A stretch of DNA of 64,000 bases. Origin: Clostridium sp. CX1. Lineage in GTDB: Bacteria; Bacillota; Clostridia; Clostridiales; Clostridiaceae. Of this stretch, positions 26,369 through 37,100 are shown piece by piece (within the stretch, counting starts at the first letter, position 1; each line of letters opens with the position of its first letter). A program made the translations under genes and the position numbers. The notes under the pieces are model-generated. The model did not search any database. It was not told where the DNA came from and worked only from the letters and a program-made list of their open reading frames with translations. The stretch covers positions 310,001 to 374,000 of the forward strand of contig NZ_JAODOO010000001.1 of the NCBI RefSeq assembly GCF_025398335.1, in the 5' to 3' direction.

Positions 26369-27082
26369 ATGAAAAGAATTAATGATTCAAAACTTATAAA
26401 TCAATACATTGAAAAATACAATATAAATGAATTTTTCAGTAAAGATATAAAACCTTATACTGAGCTTTTTCTATTTAGTAAAGGTGATCATGTTTGTAGA
26501 GAAGGAGAAAGTTTAAGACATCTTTTTTTTCTAGTAGAAGGAAAAGCAAAAGTTTACTCATCACTAAGCAATGGTAAAACAATATTAATATGTTTTTATA
26601 ATTCAGGTAGTATAATTGGGGATGTAGAATTTATGAAATTAGAACCGGCAAATTCAAATTTCCAGGTTATAGAGGATAGTTACTGCATAGCAATTTCTCT
26701 TGAAAGAGTTAGAGAATATTTACTAGATGATACTAAGTTCATGCAATTTATGTGCAGGTCCTTAAGTGAAAAACTGATCAGGTTATCTAAAAGTAGCTCC
26801 ATTAATTTACTTTACCCCTTAGAAAATAGGTTAGCTAGCTATATTTTGGCCACAGCAACAAGTACTTATATAAATGAAGCAAGAGCTATGATATTCAGTG
26901 AAAATTTAACTGAACTAGCAAACTTACTAGGCACAAGCTACAGACATCTTTTAAGGACATTAAAAATGCTTTGCAAAAGTGAAATTCTTGAAAAGAAAAA
27001 CACTTACTTTAAAATTATAGATCTTGATAGATTAAAAAACCTTGCAGCAGACTTAGGTAACGGACTTTGGGAAGCCTTTTAA
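26369..27082 (+). CDS. Crp/Fnr-family regulator (YeiL-like)
   Basis: A 237-residue regulator with a cyclic-nucleotide-binding-like barrel (FLFSKGDHVCREGESLRHLFFLVEGKAKVYSS) and a C-terminal winged helix (ENLTELANLLGTSYRHLLRTLKML). It resembles YeiL, which in other bacteria is linked with nucleoside metabolism, and here it diverges from the purine nucleoside phosphorylase. No N-terminal Fe-S Cys set is visible. GGGAGGCG precedes the ATG. Confidence 0.88.
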   Translation: MKRINDSKLINQYIEKYNINEFFSKDIKPYTELFLFSKGDHVCREGESLRHLFFLVEGKAKVYSSLSNGKTILICFYNSGSIIGDVEFMKLEPANSNFQVIEDSYCIAISLERVREYLLDDTKFMQFMCRSLSEKLIRLSKSSSINLLYPLENRLASYILATATSTYINEARAMIFSENLTELANLLGTSYRHLLRTLKMLCKSEILEKKNTYFKIIDLDRLKNLAADLGNGLWEAF

Positions 27083-27223
27083 AATTCTGCTCATGGCATC
27101 ACTTTCCTTTTTTAAAGATAATTTTTTATTTAGTTTGAACCTGATAAACAAATTTACCGTCTTAGTATATGTAATTAATTATAGATAGCATGCTGTCAGT
27201 AAAGTTTGGAAGGGGGCATCAGG

Positions 27224-27753
27224 GTGGAGCTAGAGTTTTTAGTTAAAAGAGCACAAAAAGGTAATGAAGAAGCCTTTATTAAACTTATAGAAATGCATAA
27301 AAAGCTCATGTATAGCGTTGCTAAGTCCATGATTGACAATGATGAAGATATAGCAGACCTAATACAGGAGACCATATTAAAAGCTATAAAAATATAAGAA
27401 ATTTAAAGGATTACGGTGGATTTAAAGCTTGGCTTATGAGAATTCTTATAAACAATTGCAAGGATTTTATTAAAAGTAGTAAAAAAGTTGTGAGTATAGA
27501 TGAAGTAGTCTTGCAAAGCTCAAAGTGTGAGGAGTTTGAGCAAATTGAGCTTAGAGAAATTTTTAATAGCTTAGATGGAAGCTTAAGATTAATAGTTCAG
27601 CTTTATTATATTGAAGATATTTCAGTAAAGGATATAGCTAAGCTGACTAATATACCAGAAGGAACTGTAAAATCAAGACTTCATAGAGCACGCAGGATAC
27701 TGAATGAATTATTTACAGATAGGAGGACAAGCTATGCAGGAAATGTTAAGTGA
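27224..27753 (+). pseudogene. ECF-type sigma factor gene with a frameshift
   Basis: RNA polymerase sigma-70 family (SigV/ECF type). Region 2 is encoded from GTG 27224 (FLVKRAQKGNEEAFIKLIEMH, then DEDIADLIQETILKAIKI) and stops at 27397. Region 4 continues in the next frame (NLKDYGGFKAWLMRILINNC ... DISVKDIAKLTNIPEGTVKSRLHRARRIL). One missing base near 27380 (a lost T giving GCT-TAT) would rejoin both parts. The GAAGGGGG site is intact. Either a true inactivating mutation or a sequence error. Followed by its anti-sigma gene, which overlaps its 3' end. Confidence 0.85.
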
Positions 27754-27791
27754 TAAGGAAATAATAGAGCTTTTAAAAAAAATGTAAGGAT

Positions 27792-29213
27792 ATGGATATA
27801 CCGGCTGTAGTTGATAACAAAATAGAAGATACTTATAAAATTATAAAGAGAAACAAGGATAAGAGAAAAATAAAAGGATATGCAGCAGCGGCAGCATTAA
27901 TATTGACAATTGGTGCAGTAGGTGGAACCTTATATAGCAATCCTGCTTTAGCCTATGAAATACCAGGTGTAAAAACTTTAGTCAGTAAGACATCCTTATT
28001 TAAGGATGAAAAGTTATCTAAATATGCTACACCTATGGAAGCAAGATGCAAAGATAAAGGAATAGAGCTTAGAATTAAGGAAGCTGTATATGATGGAAGT
28101 GATATTTATATTGCGTATATTGTTAAGAGTGATAAAGCATTAAAAATAGATGAAGATAAAATCTACGGTTCTGCTATAGTGCCAGTAAGATATAACGGAA
28201 GGGAAATAAAAGTCATTGGAAGTGAAGTGAATGAGTGGGAGGATATGGGCTATGAAAAAGTGGATGATAACACATATATAGTAAAGGAAAGGTTGGGAAT
28301 TGAAAGTTTTAGAAAACCCATAAATGAACTTGGTTTTGAAGAAAAAATTAATAAATTAGCAGGTATTGAAGGCAATTGGCAGCTTAACTTTAAGATAAAC
28401 GTTGATAGTATGAAGGATAAAATAAAAGCTGTAAAAGTGAATAAAAATGTTGATTTTGGATATGGTAAGCTAAAAATAACAGACTTACAGATAAGTCCAA
28501 TAAAATCCAGAATAGTTTTTGAAAAGTGGAACTTCACATTTAATAATGATAGTGAGAGAGAAGATACACTATTTGAAAAAAACTACAACTTTGTTATCTC
28601 AGACGATAAAGGAAGAGGTCTGCAAAAGGTGGGGGGAGGATCATCTACAAACCAAATAAAATCAAAGGGAGAGGAAAGATTTAATACTGCAGATGAGGAA
28701 ATACCTAAGTTTATAGTAATAACACCGGTAAAAAGAACTGTCCCATTAATTTATGAACTGTATCAAAACATGAATGAGGAAGATATAAATGCCGGGGTAA
28801 TACCAAAAGAAATAATAAACGGACAAGTATCTCATGGAACATTAGACAAGCTTCCAGCAGTAATAAATACAGAAAAGTTTGGAAAGATAATTATAAGCAA
28901 AATAGAAGAAAAAGAGGAAAATGCATATATTTATTTGACAATTGAGCAGGGTAAATATTTAAGTATTTTTGATAGCCAAATTAATATATATGATAAAACT
29001 AAAGATAGAAACAACAGAAAATCCTATTATGGTAGTGGGATGCTAGAAAGAGTAAAGGATAATGACTATGTATTAAGGATAGATAAGGATGAAACTAGAG
29101 AGACAGGGAAAATAGATTTTAACAGATTAAAAGACTATGAAGTTGTAACTCCAGATTTTGATGAAGGTTATGAATTAGTAGGGAAAGAGATGAAAATAGA
29201 ATGGGTAAAATAA
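27792..29213 (+). CDS. Anti-sigma-factor-like DUF4179 membrane protein (frameshifted N-terminus)
   Basis: A 473-residue protein with one transmembrane helix (about residues 33-50) and a large extracellular DUF4179-type part (NPALAYEIPGVKTLVSKTSLFKDEKL). Such proteins are encoded after ECF sigma genes and hold them at the membrane. A properly placed start exists upstream, ATG 27734 behind AGGAGG, but reads MQEMLSDKEIIELLKKM and stops. An A8 run at 27775-27782 carries one base too many to join it to this frame. The internal ATG 27792 has only a poor ribosome binding site. Slippage on the A run could restore the full protein. Confidence 0.8.
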   Translation: MDIPAVVDNKIEDTYKIIKRNKDKRKIKGYAAAAALILTIGAVGGTLYSNPALAYEIPGVKTLVSKTSLFKDEKLSKYATPMEARCKDKGIELRIKEAVYDGSDIYIAYIVKSDKALKIDEDKIYGSAIVPVRYNGREIKVIGSEVNEWEDMGYEKVDDNTYIVKERLGIESFRKPINELGFEEKINKLAGIEGNWQLNFKINVDSMKDKIKAVKVNKNVDFGYGKLKITDLQISPIKSRIVFEKWNFTFNNDSEREDTLFEKNYNFVISDDKGRGLQKVGGGSSTNQIKSKGEERFNTADEEIPKFIVITPVKRTVPLIYELYQNMNEEDINAGVIPKEIINGQVSHGTLDKLPAVINTEKFGKIIISKIEEKEENAYIYLTIEQGKYLSIFDSQINIYDKTKDRNNRKSYYGSGMLERVKDNDYVLRIDKDETRETGKIDFNRLKDYEVVTPDFDEGYELVGKEMKIEWVK

Positions 29214-29339
29214 AAATGGTATCGGTGTAAGATGAGGCATATGTTGACTTTATTAAATCTTAGAACTAAAATAACCTTATTAAAGGTTTGGTAGGGGAAA
29301 TTTTGTAGCTGTTGCAGATATAATATTAGGAGGTGGCGA

Positions 29340-30032
29340 ATTATTTATAAATTATTACTAATAGAAGATGATTTGGAGATTTCTGAACTTGTAAGTAGGC
29401 ATCTCAAAGGTGAAGGATTTGATATAGTAGCAGTCAATGATGGTGAAAAGGCCTTACAGGCTTTTTATAATAATACTTTTGATTTAATCCTATTAGATTT
29501 AATGCTGCCTAAGGTCAGTGGAAAGGAAATATTAAAGAGAATAAGGGAGTCTAGTTCTGTACCTGTACTTATTGTTTCTGCAAAGGATTCTGAAGTTGAT
29601 AAAATTTTAGGATTAGAATTAGGTGCTGATGATTATATAGCCAAGCCATTTTCGGTACTTGAGCTAACAGCAAGGATATCTGCAATCTTTAGAAGGATAG
29701 GTTATTATATTAAAGAGGAAAATAGTACTAAATCAATTTCAAGAGGACCCTTTACACTTAACTTTGATAACTATCAAATCCTAAAAGGTGAAGATCATAT
29801 AGATTTGACTGCAAAGGAATTCGAATTATTAAAGTTATTTTTTGAAAACCCTAAAAAGGTATTTACCAAAGCACAAATATTTGCCAGTGTTTGGAAAGGT
29901 GATTTTATTAATGATGATAACACTGTTACAGTCCAGATAAGAAGATTGAGAGAAAAAATTGAAGAAGATCCTTCCAATCCAAAGTATATAAAAACTGTTT
30001 GGGGAATTGGTTATAGATTAGGAGATACATAG
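29340..30032 (+). CDS. OmpR-family response regulator with apparent ATT start codon
   Basis: Receiver plus winged-helix regulator of the second ABC module: phospho-acceptor in LLDLMLPKVSG, VSAKDS, AKPFS, then NTVTVQIRRLREKI and VWGIGYRLG. The conserved first strand and acidic pair IYKLLLIEDD are encoded upstream of the first canonical start (TTG 29373). The only codon suitably placed after the excellent AGGAGGTG (29328-29335) is ATT at 29340 (or ATT 29343). So either ATT initiates here or an ATG was mutated. The kinase gene follows after 1 bp. Confidence 0.85.
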   Translation: MIYKLLLIEDDLEISELVSRHLKGEGFDIVAVNDGEKALQAFYNNTFDLILLDLMLPKVSGKEILKRIRESSSVPVLIVSAKDSEVDKILGLELGADDYIAKPFSVLELTARISAIFRRIGYYIKEENSTKSISRGPFTLNFDNYQILKGEDHIDLTAKEFELLKLFFENPKKVFTKAQIFASVWKGDFINDDNTVTVQIRRLREKIEEDPSNPKYIKTVWGIGYRLGDT

Positions 30033-30033
30033 C

Positions 30034-30957
30034 ATGATTAATTTTTTGATAGCTATTGTAATTATTGTACCTATTATACTTTTTTTAACTAAAATACATA
30101 TGAAAAACAAAGACATATCTTTCATAATAAGTTCCTTAAGTAAAGTTTCCTTTGAAAGTGTAAATGACAGGATTAGACTAGTAACAGGCGACAAGATTAT
30201 AAAAAGCTTGTGCTTAGAAATTAATAGTTTTATCTCAAGATTTTATACATTAAAGGTCAGTGAAACTGAGTCAAAAGAAGCTATGAAAAAGATGATTTCT
30301 AATATATCTCACGATTTAAGAACACCTATGACAGTTATGCTTGGATATATTGACCAGCTTAACTATAATTCTCTGCTAACTGAAAAAGAAAAGAAAGAAT
30401 ATTTGACAAAACTAGAAAAAAAGATGTATGAAACTATAACCCTTATGAATGAATTTTTTTCTCTTTCCAAATTGGAATCTGGGGATGAAGTTATCAATAT
30501 AGTAAAGTTAAATATTTCAGAAATTGCGAAAAAGAGTATATTGAGTTTTTATGAAACTCTTGAGACAAATAAAATTAATGTAGAAATTGATATTCCGGAA
30601 AAGGATATATGGGCTTTAGGAAACGAAGAAGCTATTACAAGAGTCTTAAACAATCTTATAACTAATTCAATAAAATATGGATCTGATGGTAAGGTAATAG
30701 GAATAAAACTTTATGAAGAAAATGATCTAGTATGGATAGAGCAGTGGGATAAGGGCAAAGGCATATCAGAATCAGAGAAAAACAAGGTCTTTGAGAGGTT
30801 GTATACGTTAGATGAATCTAGGAACAAGGATTATCAAGGAAGTGGATTAGGACTTACAATTGTTCAAACACTGATAAACAAGATGAATGGAGAAATATAT
30901 TTGAAGAGTGTTCCTTATGAGAGAACTGTATTCAAGTTCTATTTAAAAAAACAATAG
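30034..30957 (+). CDS. Short sensor histidine kinase of second ABC module
   Basis: A 307-residue kinase with one N-terminal hydrophobic helix and no sensory domain. H-box MISNISHDLRTPMTVMLGY, N-box NNLITNSIKYG, G1 box WDKGKGI and G2 box GSGLGLTIVQ are all intact, unlike the kinase at 16859. One bp separates it from the regulator, so the two are co-translated. Probably reads the state of the adjacent ABC transporter. Confidence 0.93.
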   Translation: MINFLIAIVIIVPIILFLTKIHMKNKDISFIISSLSKVSFESVNDRIRLVTGDKIIKSLCLEINSFISRFYTLKVSETESKEAMKKMISNISHDLRTPMTVMLGYIDQLNYNSLLTEKEKKEYLTKLEKKMYETITLMNEFFSLSKLESGDEVINIVKLNISEIAKKSILSFYETLETNKINVEIDIPEKDIWALGNEEAITRVLNNLITNSIKYGSDGKVIGIKLYEENDLVWIEQWDKGKGISESEKNKVFERLYTLDESRNKDYQGSGLGLTIVQTLINKMNGEIYLKSVPYERTVFKFYLKKQ

Positions 30958-31009
30958 GAACTTATAAGTTAATAGCTGATTTTGAATATTATATGATGTG
31001 GGTGAAAAA

Positions 31010-31930
31010 GTGGAATATGCAGTGAGGACTTTTAACTTATGTAAGAAAATAAAGGATACTGTAATAATTAATAATTTAAATATAAACATTAGAAAAGGAG
31101 AAATCTATGGGCTGCTTGGACAAAATGGTTCAGGAAAAACCACTACCTTAAAGCTTATCCTAAATTTACTTAAACCTACTTCTGGAGTTATAGAATTATT
31201 TAATGAGCCTATAACAAATAACAGTAAAGAATTTTTAAAGAAAGTTGGTAGTGTAGTAGAATATCCTGCCTTTTATGAAAATCTTACAGCTAAAGAAAAC
31301 TTAGAGATTCATAAAACTTTCATGGGATATGAAGAAAAAAATTGCATTGATGACGCAATAGAAATAGTACAGCTTAAGGATTTTGAAGGAAAGTTAGTCA
31401 GTGAACTTTCCCTTGGTACCAAACAGAAGCTTGGTATTGCAAGAGCAATATTAACAAAACCTGATTTATTAATATTAGATGAACCTGTCAATAGTTTGGA
31501 CCCATTAGGTATAAGAGACATCAGAAATTTATTAGGTATGCTTTCTAAAAAATATGGAACCACAATTTTAATATCAAGCCATATATTAAGTGAAATAGAA
31601 CAAATTGCAGATACTATAGGTATAATTCATAAAGGTATTCTCCTTGAAGAGCTAGACTATGAAAGTATTAGAGAAAAAAGCAGACATTCCATAGAACTTA
31701 TAGTTGATAATGTAAATAAAGCTTCTTTTTTACTTTCAGAGAAGATGAATATAAATAACTTTCTCGTATCTGGATTGAACAAAATTAAAATTTATGAAAG
31801 ATTAAATGATAGTGGAAAAATAAATGTATTCTTATGTAAAAATAATGTAGAAGTTAAATCTATTAATATCAAAAGGGATACATTGGAAGAACATTTTATT
31901 TCACTTATTAGGAGAAAATCAAATGATTAG
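31010..31930 (+). CDS. Bacitracin-type ABC transporter ATPase (second module)
   Basis: Walker A GQNGSGKTT, signature LSLGTKQKLGIARAI, Walker B LLILDEPVNSLDPLG and ISSHIL, with the BcrA-type C-terminal tail. Start is GTG at 31010 (after GGGTGA) or GTG 30998; both are weakly supported. Forms a module with the regulator/kinase upstream and the overlapping permease downstream. Paralogous to the 15170 protein, but gene order differs (regulator-kinase-ATPase-permease). Confidence 0.92.
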   Translation: MEYAVRTFNLCKKIKDTVIINNLNINIRKGEIYGLLGQNGSGKTTTLKLILNLLKPTSGVIELFNEPITNNSKEFLKKVGSVVEYPAFYENLTAKENLEIHKTFMGYEEKNCIDDAIEIVQLKDFEGKLVSELSLGTKQKLGIARAILTKPDLLILDEPVNSLDPLGIRDIRNLLGMLSKKYGTTILISSHILSEIEQIADTIGIIHKGILLEELDYESIREKSRHSIELIVDNVNKASFLLSEKMNINNFLVSGLNKIKIYERLNDSGKINVFLCKNNVEVKSINIKRDTLEEHFISLIRRKSND

Positions 31931-32609
31931 TCTTATAAAAATAGAGTTTCTTAAATTGAAGAGGCGAGATAAGCGTTTAGCTATTATTATTACCTGCTTG
32001 GCAGTTTCAATGCTTTTGATTCCTGCTGTAAGAAGTAAAAGAATAGATAACTGGGTGCAAGTTATACAATTTAATTCCCACAGTATAAATTTTGTTACTA
32101 ACATATTCTTATGTGTACTTTTATCAGAATTATTTATTACTGAGTATAAGGATAAAACTATAAATGTAATGTTTAGCTATCCAATTAGCAGAACTAAAAT
32201 ATATATTGCAAAGATGGTAGTGGTATTTTCATATTGTTATTTTATAGTTATTATCAATACAATCTCCTCTATAGGAGTACTGCTAGCATTAAATAGCATA
32301 AAACCTTTTATAAAAGACAGCATTAACCTGTCGGTTATTATTAAGGGAGTTAACATTACCTTAATAGGCATAATAATAAGTACTTTGCTTACAGTGATAT
32401 ATTCGTTTTTTGCAATAGTAAAAAGATCTTTTCTTCTAATGATTATTTTTTCCACCATAATGCACTCAATAAAAGGAATACTTCAGACTTCATATCCTAT
32501 GTTATATTTGCGGCTGCCTCTTATTTTATTAGGAATAAGCCTTCTTACAGTTATCCCTATAGTATATACTTTAAATAATAGAGATGTAATATGCAGTGAG
32601 GGTAAATAG
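31923..32609 (+). CDS. ABC transporter permease (second module)
   Basis: A 228-residue protein with six predicted helices and the same opening as BcrB-like permeases (SLIKIEFLKLKRRDKRLAIII, then TEYKDKTINVMFSYPISRTKIYIAKM). Overlaps the ATPase gene by 8 bp. Last gene of the module, followed by a very strong terminator. Likely a peptide-antibiotic resistance pump. Confidence 0.9.
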   Translation: MISLIKIEFLKLKRRDKRLAIIITCLAVSMLLIPAVRSKRIDNWVQVIQFNSHSINFVTNIFLCVLLSELFITEYKDKTINVMFSYPISRTKIYIAKMVVVFSYCYFIVIINTISSIGVLLALNSIKPFIKDSINLSVIIKGVNITLIGIIISTLLTVIYSFFAIVKRSFLLMIIFSTIMHSIKGILQTSYPMLYLRLPLILLGISLLTVIPIVYTLNNRDVICSEGK

Positions 32610-32625
32610 AATATTAGTTAAATCA

Positions 32626-32685
32626 AAAATGGACATAATAGTTTAACACTGATGCAGGTTAAACTATTATGCCCATTTTTTTATT
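32626..32685 (+). terminator. Very strong terminator
   Basis: Stem of about 19 bp (ATGGACATAATAGTTTAAC with its complement, one mismatch), 10-nt loop, then seven T. Ends the second two-component/ABC operon. Confidence 0.92.
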
Positions 32686-32879
32686 ATATTTTTATATTCC
32701 AGTTCAGGAAGAGAATAAACATATGTAAGAATTATGTAATATTTAAGCAATAAATTTTAAAGATATTTTCTATATAATAAAGTTGAATATAAGTAAAGAT
32801 GCACTAAATAAATTATTTACTGTTATAGAAATTCTGAGCAGACATAATTAGGATTGCTATTAAATAAGGAGGTTCAAAA

Positions 32880-34115
32880 ATGTTAAAAGGAAAGAAATCA
32901 CTTTGTATGATGATTATACTCATTACTGCCTGTGCAGCATTTGCTTTCAAAGGTATTGTTTTAGGTGGAACGAAGAAAAGCACTTCAACTATGACAACCA
33001 ATATTAATAAGACTTCTGTAAAGGTAGTTAAGGCAAGTGCAGATATAATGGCAAATAGTACATCCTTTAATGCTTCACTAGAGGCATCTGAAGAAGGAAC
33101 TATAAGTAGCAAAATAGGTGGAAAAGTTATTGAGGTTTCCTTTGAAAATGGACAAACAGTATCTGCAGGTCAAGCTTTAGCAAAGCTAGATGATACTGAT
33201 ATAAGAAACAATATAAAATCCAGTGAAGCACAACTTACTGCAGCAGAAGCACAATTAAGGTCAGCAGAAAGTTCAGCAAGTTCTTCCCAAATAATGATTG
33301 ATAAGCAGCAGACCAATTTGGAAACTGCCCAGAGGAATTATGATAGAACAAAAGCTCTTTTTGATCAAGGAGCAGTTTCAAAGGTGGAATTTGAAACTTC
33401 AGAATCTAGTCTTAAATTAGTACAAGCTGATTTAGAATCAGCGAAGGCTAGTTCACAATCTTCAAGTCTTTCCACTGAAACACAAAGAGCTAATATACAA
33501 AAATCACAAACAGATTTGAATACTTTAAGAGAGTCATTGAAAAATACAACTATTACAGCTCCAACTAGTGGAATTATAAGTGGAAAAAGCATTACTGTAG
33601 GACAATATCTAAGTCCAGGAACAGTTCTTGGAAAAGTACAAAATGTATCTTCTATAAATGCTGTTATTGAAGTAAAAGACAGTGACTTAAGTTATGTAAA
33701 ATTAGGGGCAATGGCTAAGTTTAAGCTCAGCGATAAAGATTCAGAGGAATATGATGGTGTTGTGAAAAGTATTGATGGAGCTGCAGACCCTATTTCTCGA
33801 GTATTTAAATGTAGAATTCAAATTGACAACAAAGATGGAAAGCTTAAGCCCGGTGTATTTGGAAATATAAAAATTGCTACTGATGAAAATAAAAAAGCAA
33901 TAATGGTTCCCTTAAAAGCACTGGCAGGCAGCGAAGGAAAATATTATGTCTTTGTAAACAACAATGGAGTAGCAAAAAAGCAAAATATAACTGTAGGAGA
34001 AATTAGTGAAGATACAGTGGAAATAAAATCTGGAGTACAAGATGGAGACAGTATCATTTATACTAACGTAGGTACACTTCAAGATGGTGATGCTGTAAAA
34101 GTAGCAGCAGAATAG
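32880..34115 (+). CDS. RND efflux periplasmic-adaptor-like subunit
   Basis: A 411-residue HlyD/AcrA-type adaptor: N-terminal membrane helix (about 8-25), first lipoyl half (GGKVIEVSFENGQTVSAGQALAKLD), coiled-coil hairpin, second lipoyl half (ITAPTSGIISGKSITVGQYLSPG), then barrel and membrane-proximal domain. AAGGAGG precedes the ATG. The transporter gene follows after 16 bp. In a Gram-positive cell without an outer membrane its docking partner is unclear. Confidence 0.93.
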   Translation: MLKGKKSLCMMIILITACAAFAFKGIVLGGTKKSTSTMTTNINKTSVKVVKASADIMANSTSFNASLEASEEGTISSKIGGKVIEVSFENGQTVSAGQALAKLDDTDIRNNIKSSEAQLTAAEAQLRSAESSASSSQIMIDKQQTNLETAQRNYDRTKALFDQGAVSKVEFETSESSLKLVQADLESAKASSQSSSLSTETQRANIQKSQTDLNTLRESLKNTTITAPTSGIISGKSITVGQYLSPGTVLGKVQNVSSINAVIEVKDSDLSYVKLGAMAKFKLSDKDSEEYDGVVKSIDGAADPISRVFKCRIQIDNKDGKLKPGVFGNIKIATDENKKAIMVPLKALAGSEGKYYVFVNNNGVAKKQNITVGEISEDTVEIKSGVQDGDSIIYTNVGTLQDGDAVKVAAE

Positions 34116-34131
34116 GAGTTGAAATTAAATT

Positions 34132-37100
34132 ATGTTTTTATCAGATGTTAGTTTAAAAAGACCTGTATTTATCACTGTAATAATTATTGCTTTACTGGCC
34201 TTAGGTGTGGTTAGTTATACAAGTTTACCTATGGATCAGCTTCCGGATGTTGACATGCCAACGGTATCTGTTAGGATAATTCAAAGCGGAGCAGCCCCAG
34301 ATCAAATTGAATCAAAGATAACAAAAAAAGTAGAGGATGCAGTAGGGCAAATATCAGGAGTGAAGCATGTTACCTCAACTATAACAGAAGGAGTTTCAAG
34401 TACTACTATTTCCTTTGAACTAGAAAAGCCTTCAGCTGAGGCCATGCAGGAAGTAAAAGATAAGCTATCTAATATCCGTAATAGTCTGCCAAGAGATATT
34501 GATGATCCTGTAGTTTCAAAATTTGATGCCAGTGCATCAGCTATTTTTTCTTTTGCTGTTACTGGAACAATGTCTAACAGTGAGTTATCACAGATAGTAG
34601 ATGATAATATTGCAAAAAAACTACAAACTATAAATGGTGTTGGAGCTGTTAACACTTTTGGTGAACAACAACGAGAAATCCATATAAAGCTGGATAAAGA
34701 AAAAATGAATTCCTTTAATATTACAGTTTCAGAACTTATCAATAGCTTAAGTGCTGATAACATTAATGTATCTAGTGGTAAGGTTTCTAGTGGAGACACA
34801 CAAATAAGTTTAAAAACTGATTCGTCTATAAAGAAGGTTGAGGATTTTCTTAATGTTCTAGTTGTAAAACGTAATAATAGTGAAATTACACTTAAAGATA
34901 TTGCAACAGTTGAAGATGGAAGTAAGGAAAAGAACAGCTTATCCTTCTATAATGGTAAGGAAGCAATTGGTATTGATGTTGTTAAGCAATCTAACTCAAA
35001 TACAGTACAGGTAGCTGAGGATGTTAAAAAAGAAATTGAAACTATTAAAAAGAGCTTGCCATCAGGAGTTAGAATTGAACTTGTTGCTGATAACTCCACC
35101 TCTATAATAGATTCAGTTAAAGATGTTCAGCGCACAATGCTAGAAGGATGCATACTTGCAGTAATTGTAGTTTTCATATTTCTTAAGGATATTGCCAGCA
35201 CCGCAATTAGTGCCATTGCTATCCCTGTATCTATAATTACTACCTTTGCAATAATGAAGTTTATGAATTTTACACTTAATACAGTTTCTTTAATGGCTTT
35301 ATCTCTTGCTGTGGGATTACTTATTGACGATGCCATAGTTGTTATCGAAAATATTGTACGTCATCTTCGCATGGGAAAAAGTCCGATTCAAGCAGCAAAG
35401 GAGGGTACTTCGGAAATAGGACTTGCAGTTATAGCTACTACTCTTGCTATAGTAGCAGTATTTGTTCCTATTGCTATGATTAATGGTATGATAGGAAAGT
35501 TCCTTGTACAATTTGGAATGACTGTAGCTGCCAGTGTTTTAGTTTCCCTGTTTGTAGCCTTTACTTTGGTACCAATGCTTTCTTCAAAGCATTTAAGCAG
35601 TAAAGAAAAGGAGATACCTATAATAGGAAGGTTCCTGGAATGGTTTAATGAATCCTTTGATAAAATATCTAAGTCCTATTCTGAATTACTAAAATGGTCA
35701 CTAGAACACAGAATTATAACTTTAATGATACCAATAGGATTACTAATAGTAAGTTTACTATTAGCTACACAATTGAAAACAGGATTTATTGCTGCAACTG
35801 ACAATGGACAGATAGCAATATCAGCAAGTCTAGATTCAAGTTCTACCTTAAATAGTGCTTCAAAAGTCGGTAAGGATATGGAAGCTATTGTTAAGAAAAA
35901 TAAGAATGTAAAATACATATATTCTACAGTTCAGTCTGATAAAGTTAACCTCACTGTAAAACTTTCAGATAAGAAAGATAGAAAAGAAGGTATTGATGAA
36001 ATTATAGCAAAAATCCGTCAGGATTTAGTGAATGTCCCAGGAATTGAGTTATCAGTTACTTCCGCTGGCGGTTCTATGGGATCAGGTAAATTAGTTCAAT
36101 ATCATATTCAAGGTTCAGATTTTACGAAGCTGCAGGAATATGCTTTGAAGGCTCAGAAAGTAATGAAAAATACTCCTGGAGCTGTAGATGTAGGACTTAC
36201 TTATAAGTCTGGAAAGCCAATAGTTAAATTGGAGGTGGATCGTGATAAAGCTCAAGATTTAGGAGTAAACCCCAATGCAGTTGCCAGTACATTAAATACT
36301 TTGTTTAACGGAACTGTAGTGAGCCAGTATGAAACTGAAAAGGATAGATACGATGTTCGTATGCAGCTTGAAGAAGGAGATAGGAAAAACTTTGATAGTT
36401 TACAGAGAATATATGTACTTAGCACAACCGGAAAAATGATTGCTATTGATCAAGTAACTAAAAAAGTCTTCACTACATCTTCATCTACCATTAATAGATA
36501 TGATAAAGAAAGAGAAATCCAGTTAACAGCAAACTACGCCCACGTAGAACAGAGTGATTTTACTAAGGCATTTAATAATAAGCTGAAAAGTGAAGCTCCA
36601 ACACCAAATGGTATAAAGCTAAGTGCTGGAGGAAGTCAGGATCAAATGGCAGAAAGTATGGGAGGATTGGCTACAGCACTCCTCATGGGAGTTCTATTTA
36701 TATTCCTTGTAATTGCAGCTCAATTTGAAAGTTTTATAGATCCATTAGCTATTTTGCTTTCGTTACCACTAGCGATTATTGGTGCAATTTTAGGACTGCT
36801 TATTGGTAATAAAGAACTTGATATGATGTCTGCTATAGGTGTTATCATGCTTATGGGCTTGGTTACTAAAAATGCAATTTTGCTTATTGATTTTGCAAAA
36901 CAAAACTACAGCAAAGGAATGAATCTAAAAGAAGCTCTAATTGATGCTGGTCATACACGTCTAAGACCAATTATTATGACTACTTTGGCAATGATTTTTG
37001 GTATGATTCCTACAGCAATAGCATCCGGTGCGGGCTCAGAACAACGTGCACCTATGGCCTTTGCAATTATTGGAGGATTGATAACATCTACATTGTTGAC

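Noticed and set aside
29373..30032. TTG 29373 as start of the second response regulator
   Set aside because: It would remove the first beta strand and acidic pocket; the strong ribosome binding site lies 40 bp upstream at the ATT codon.
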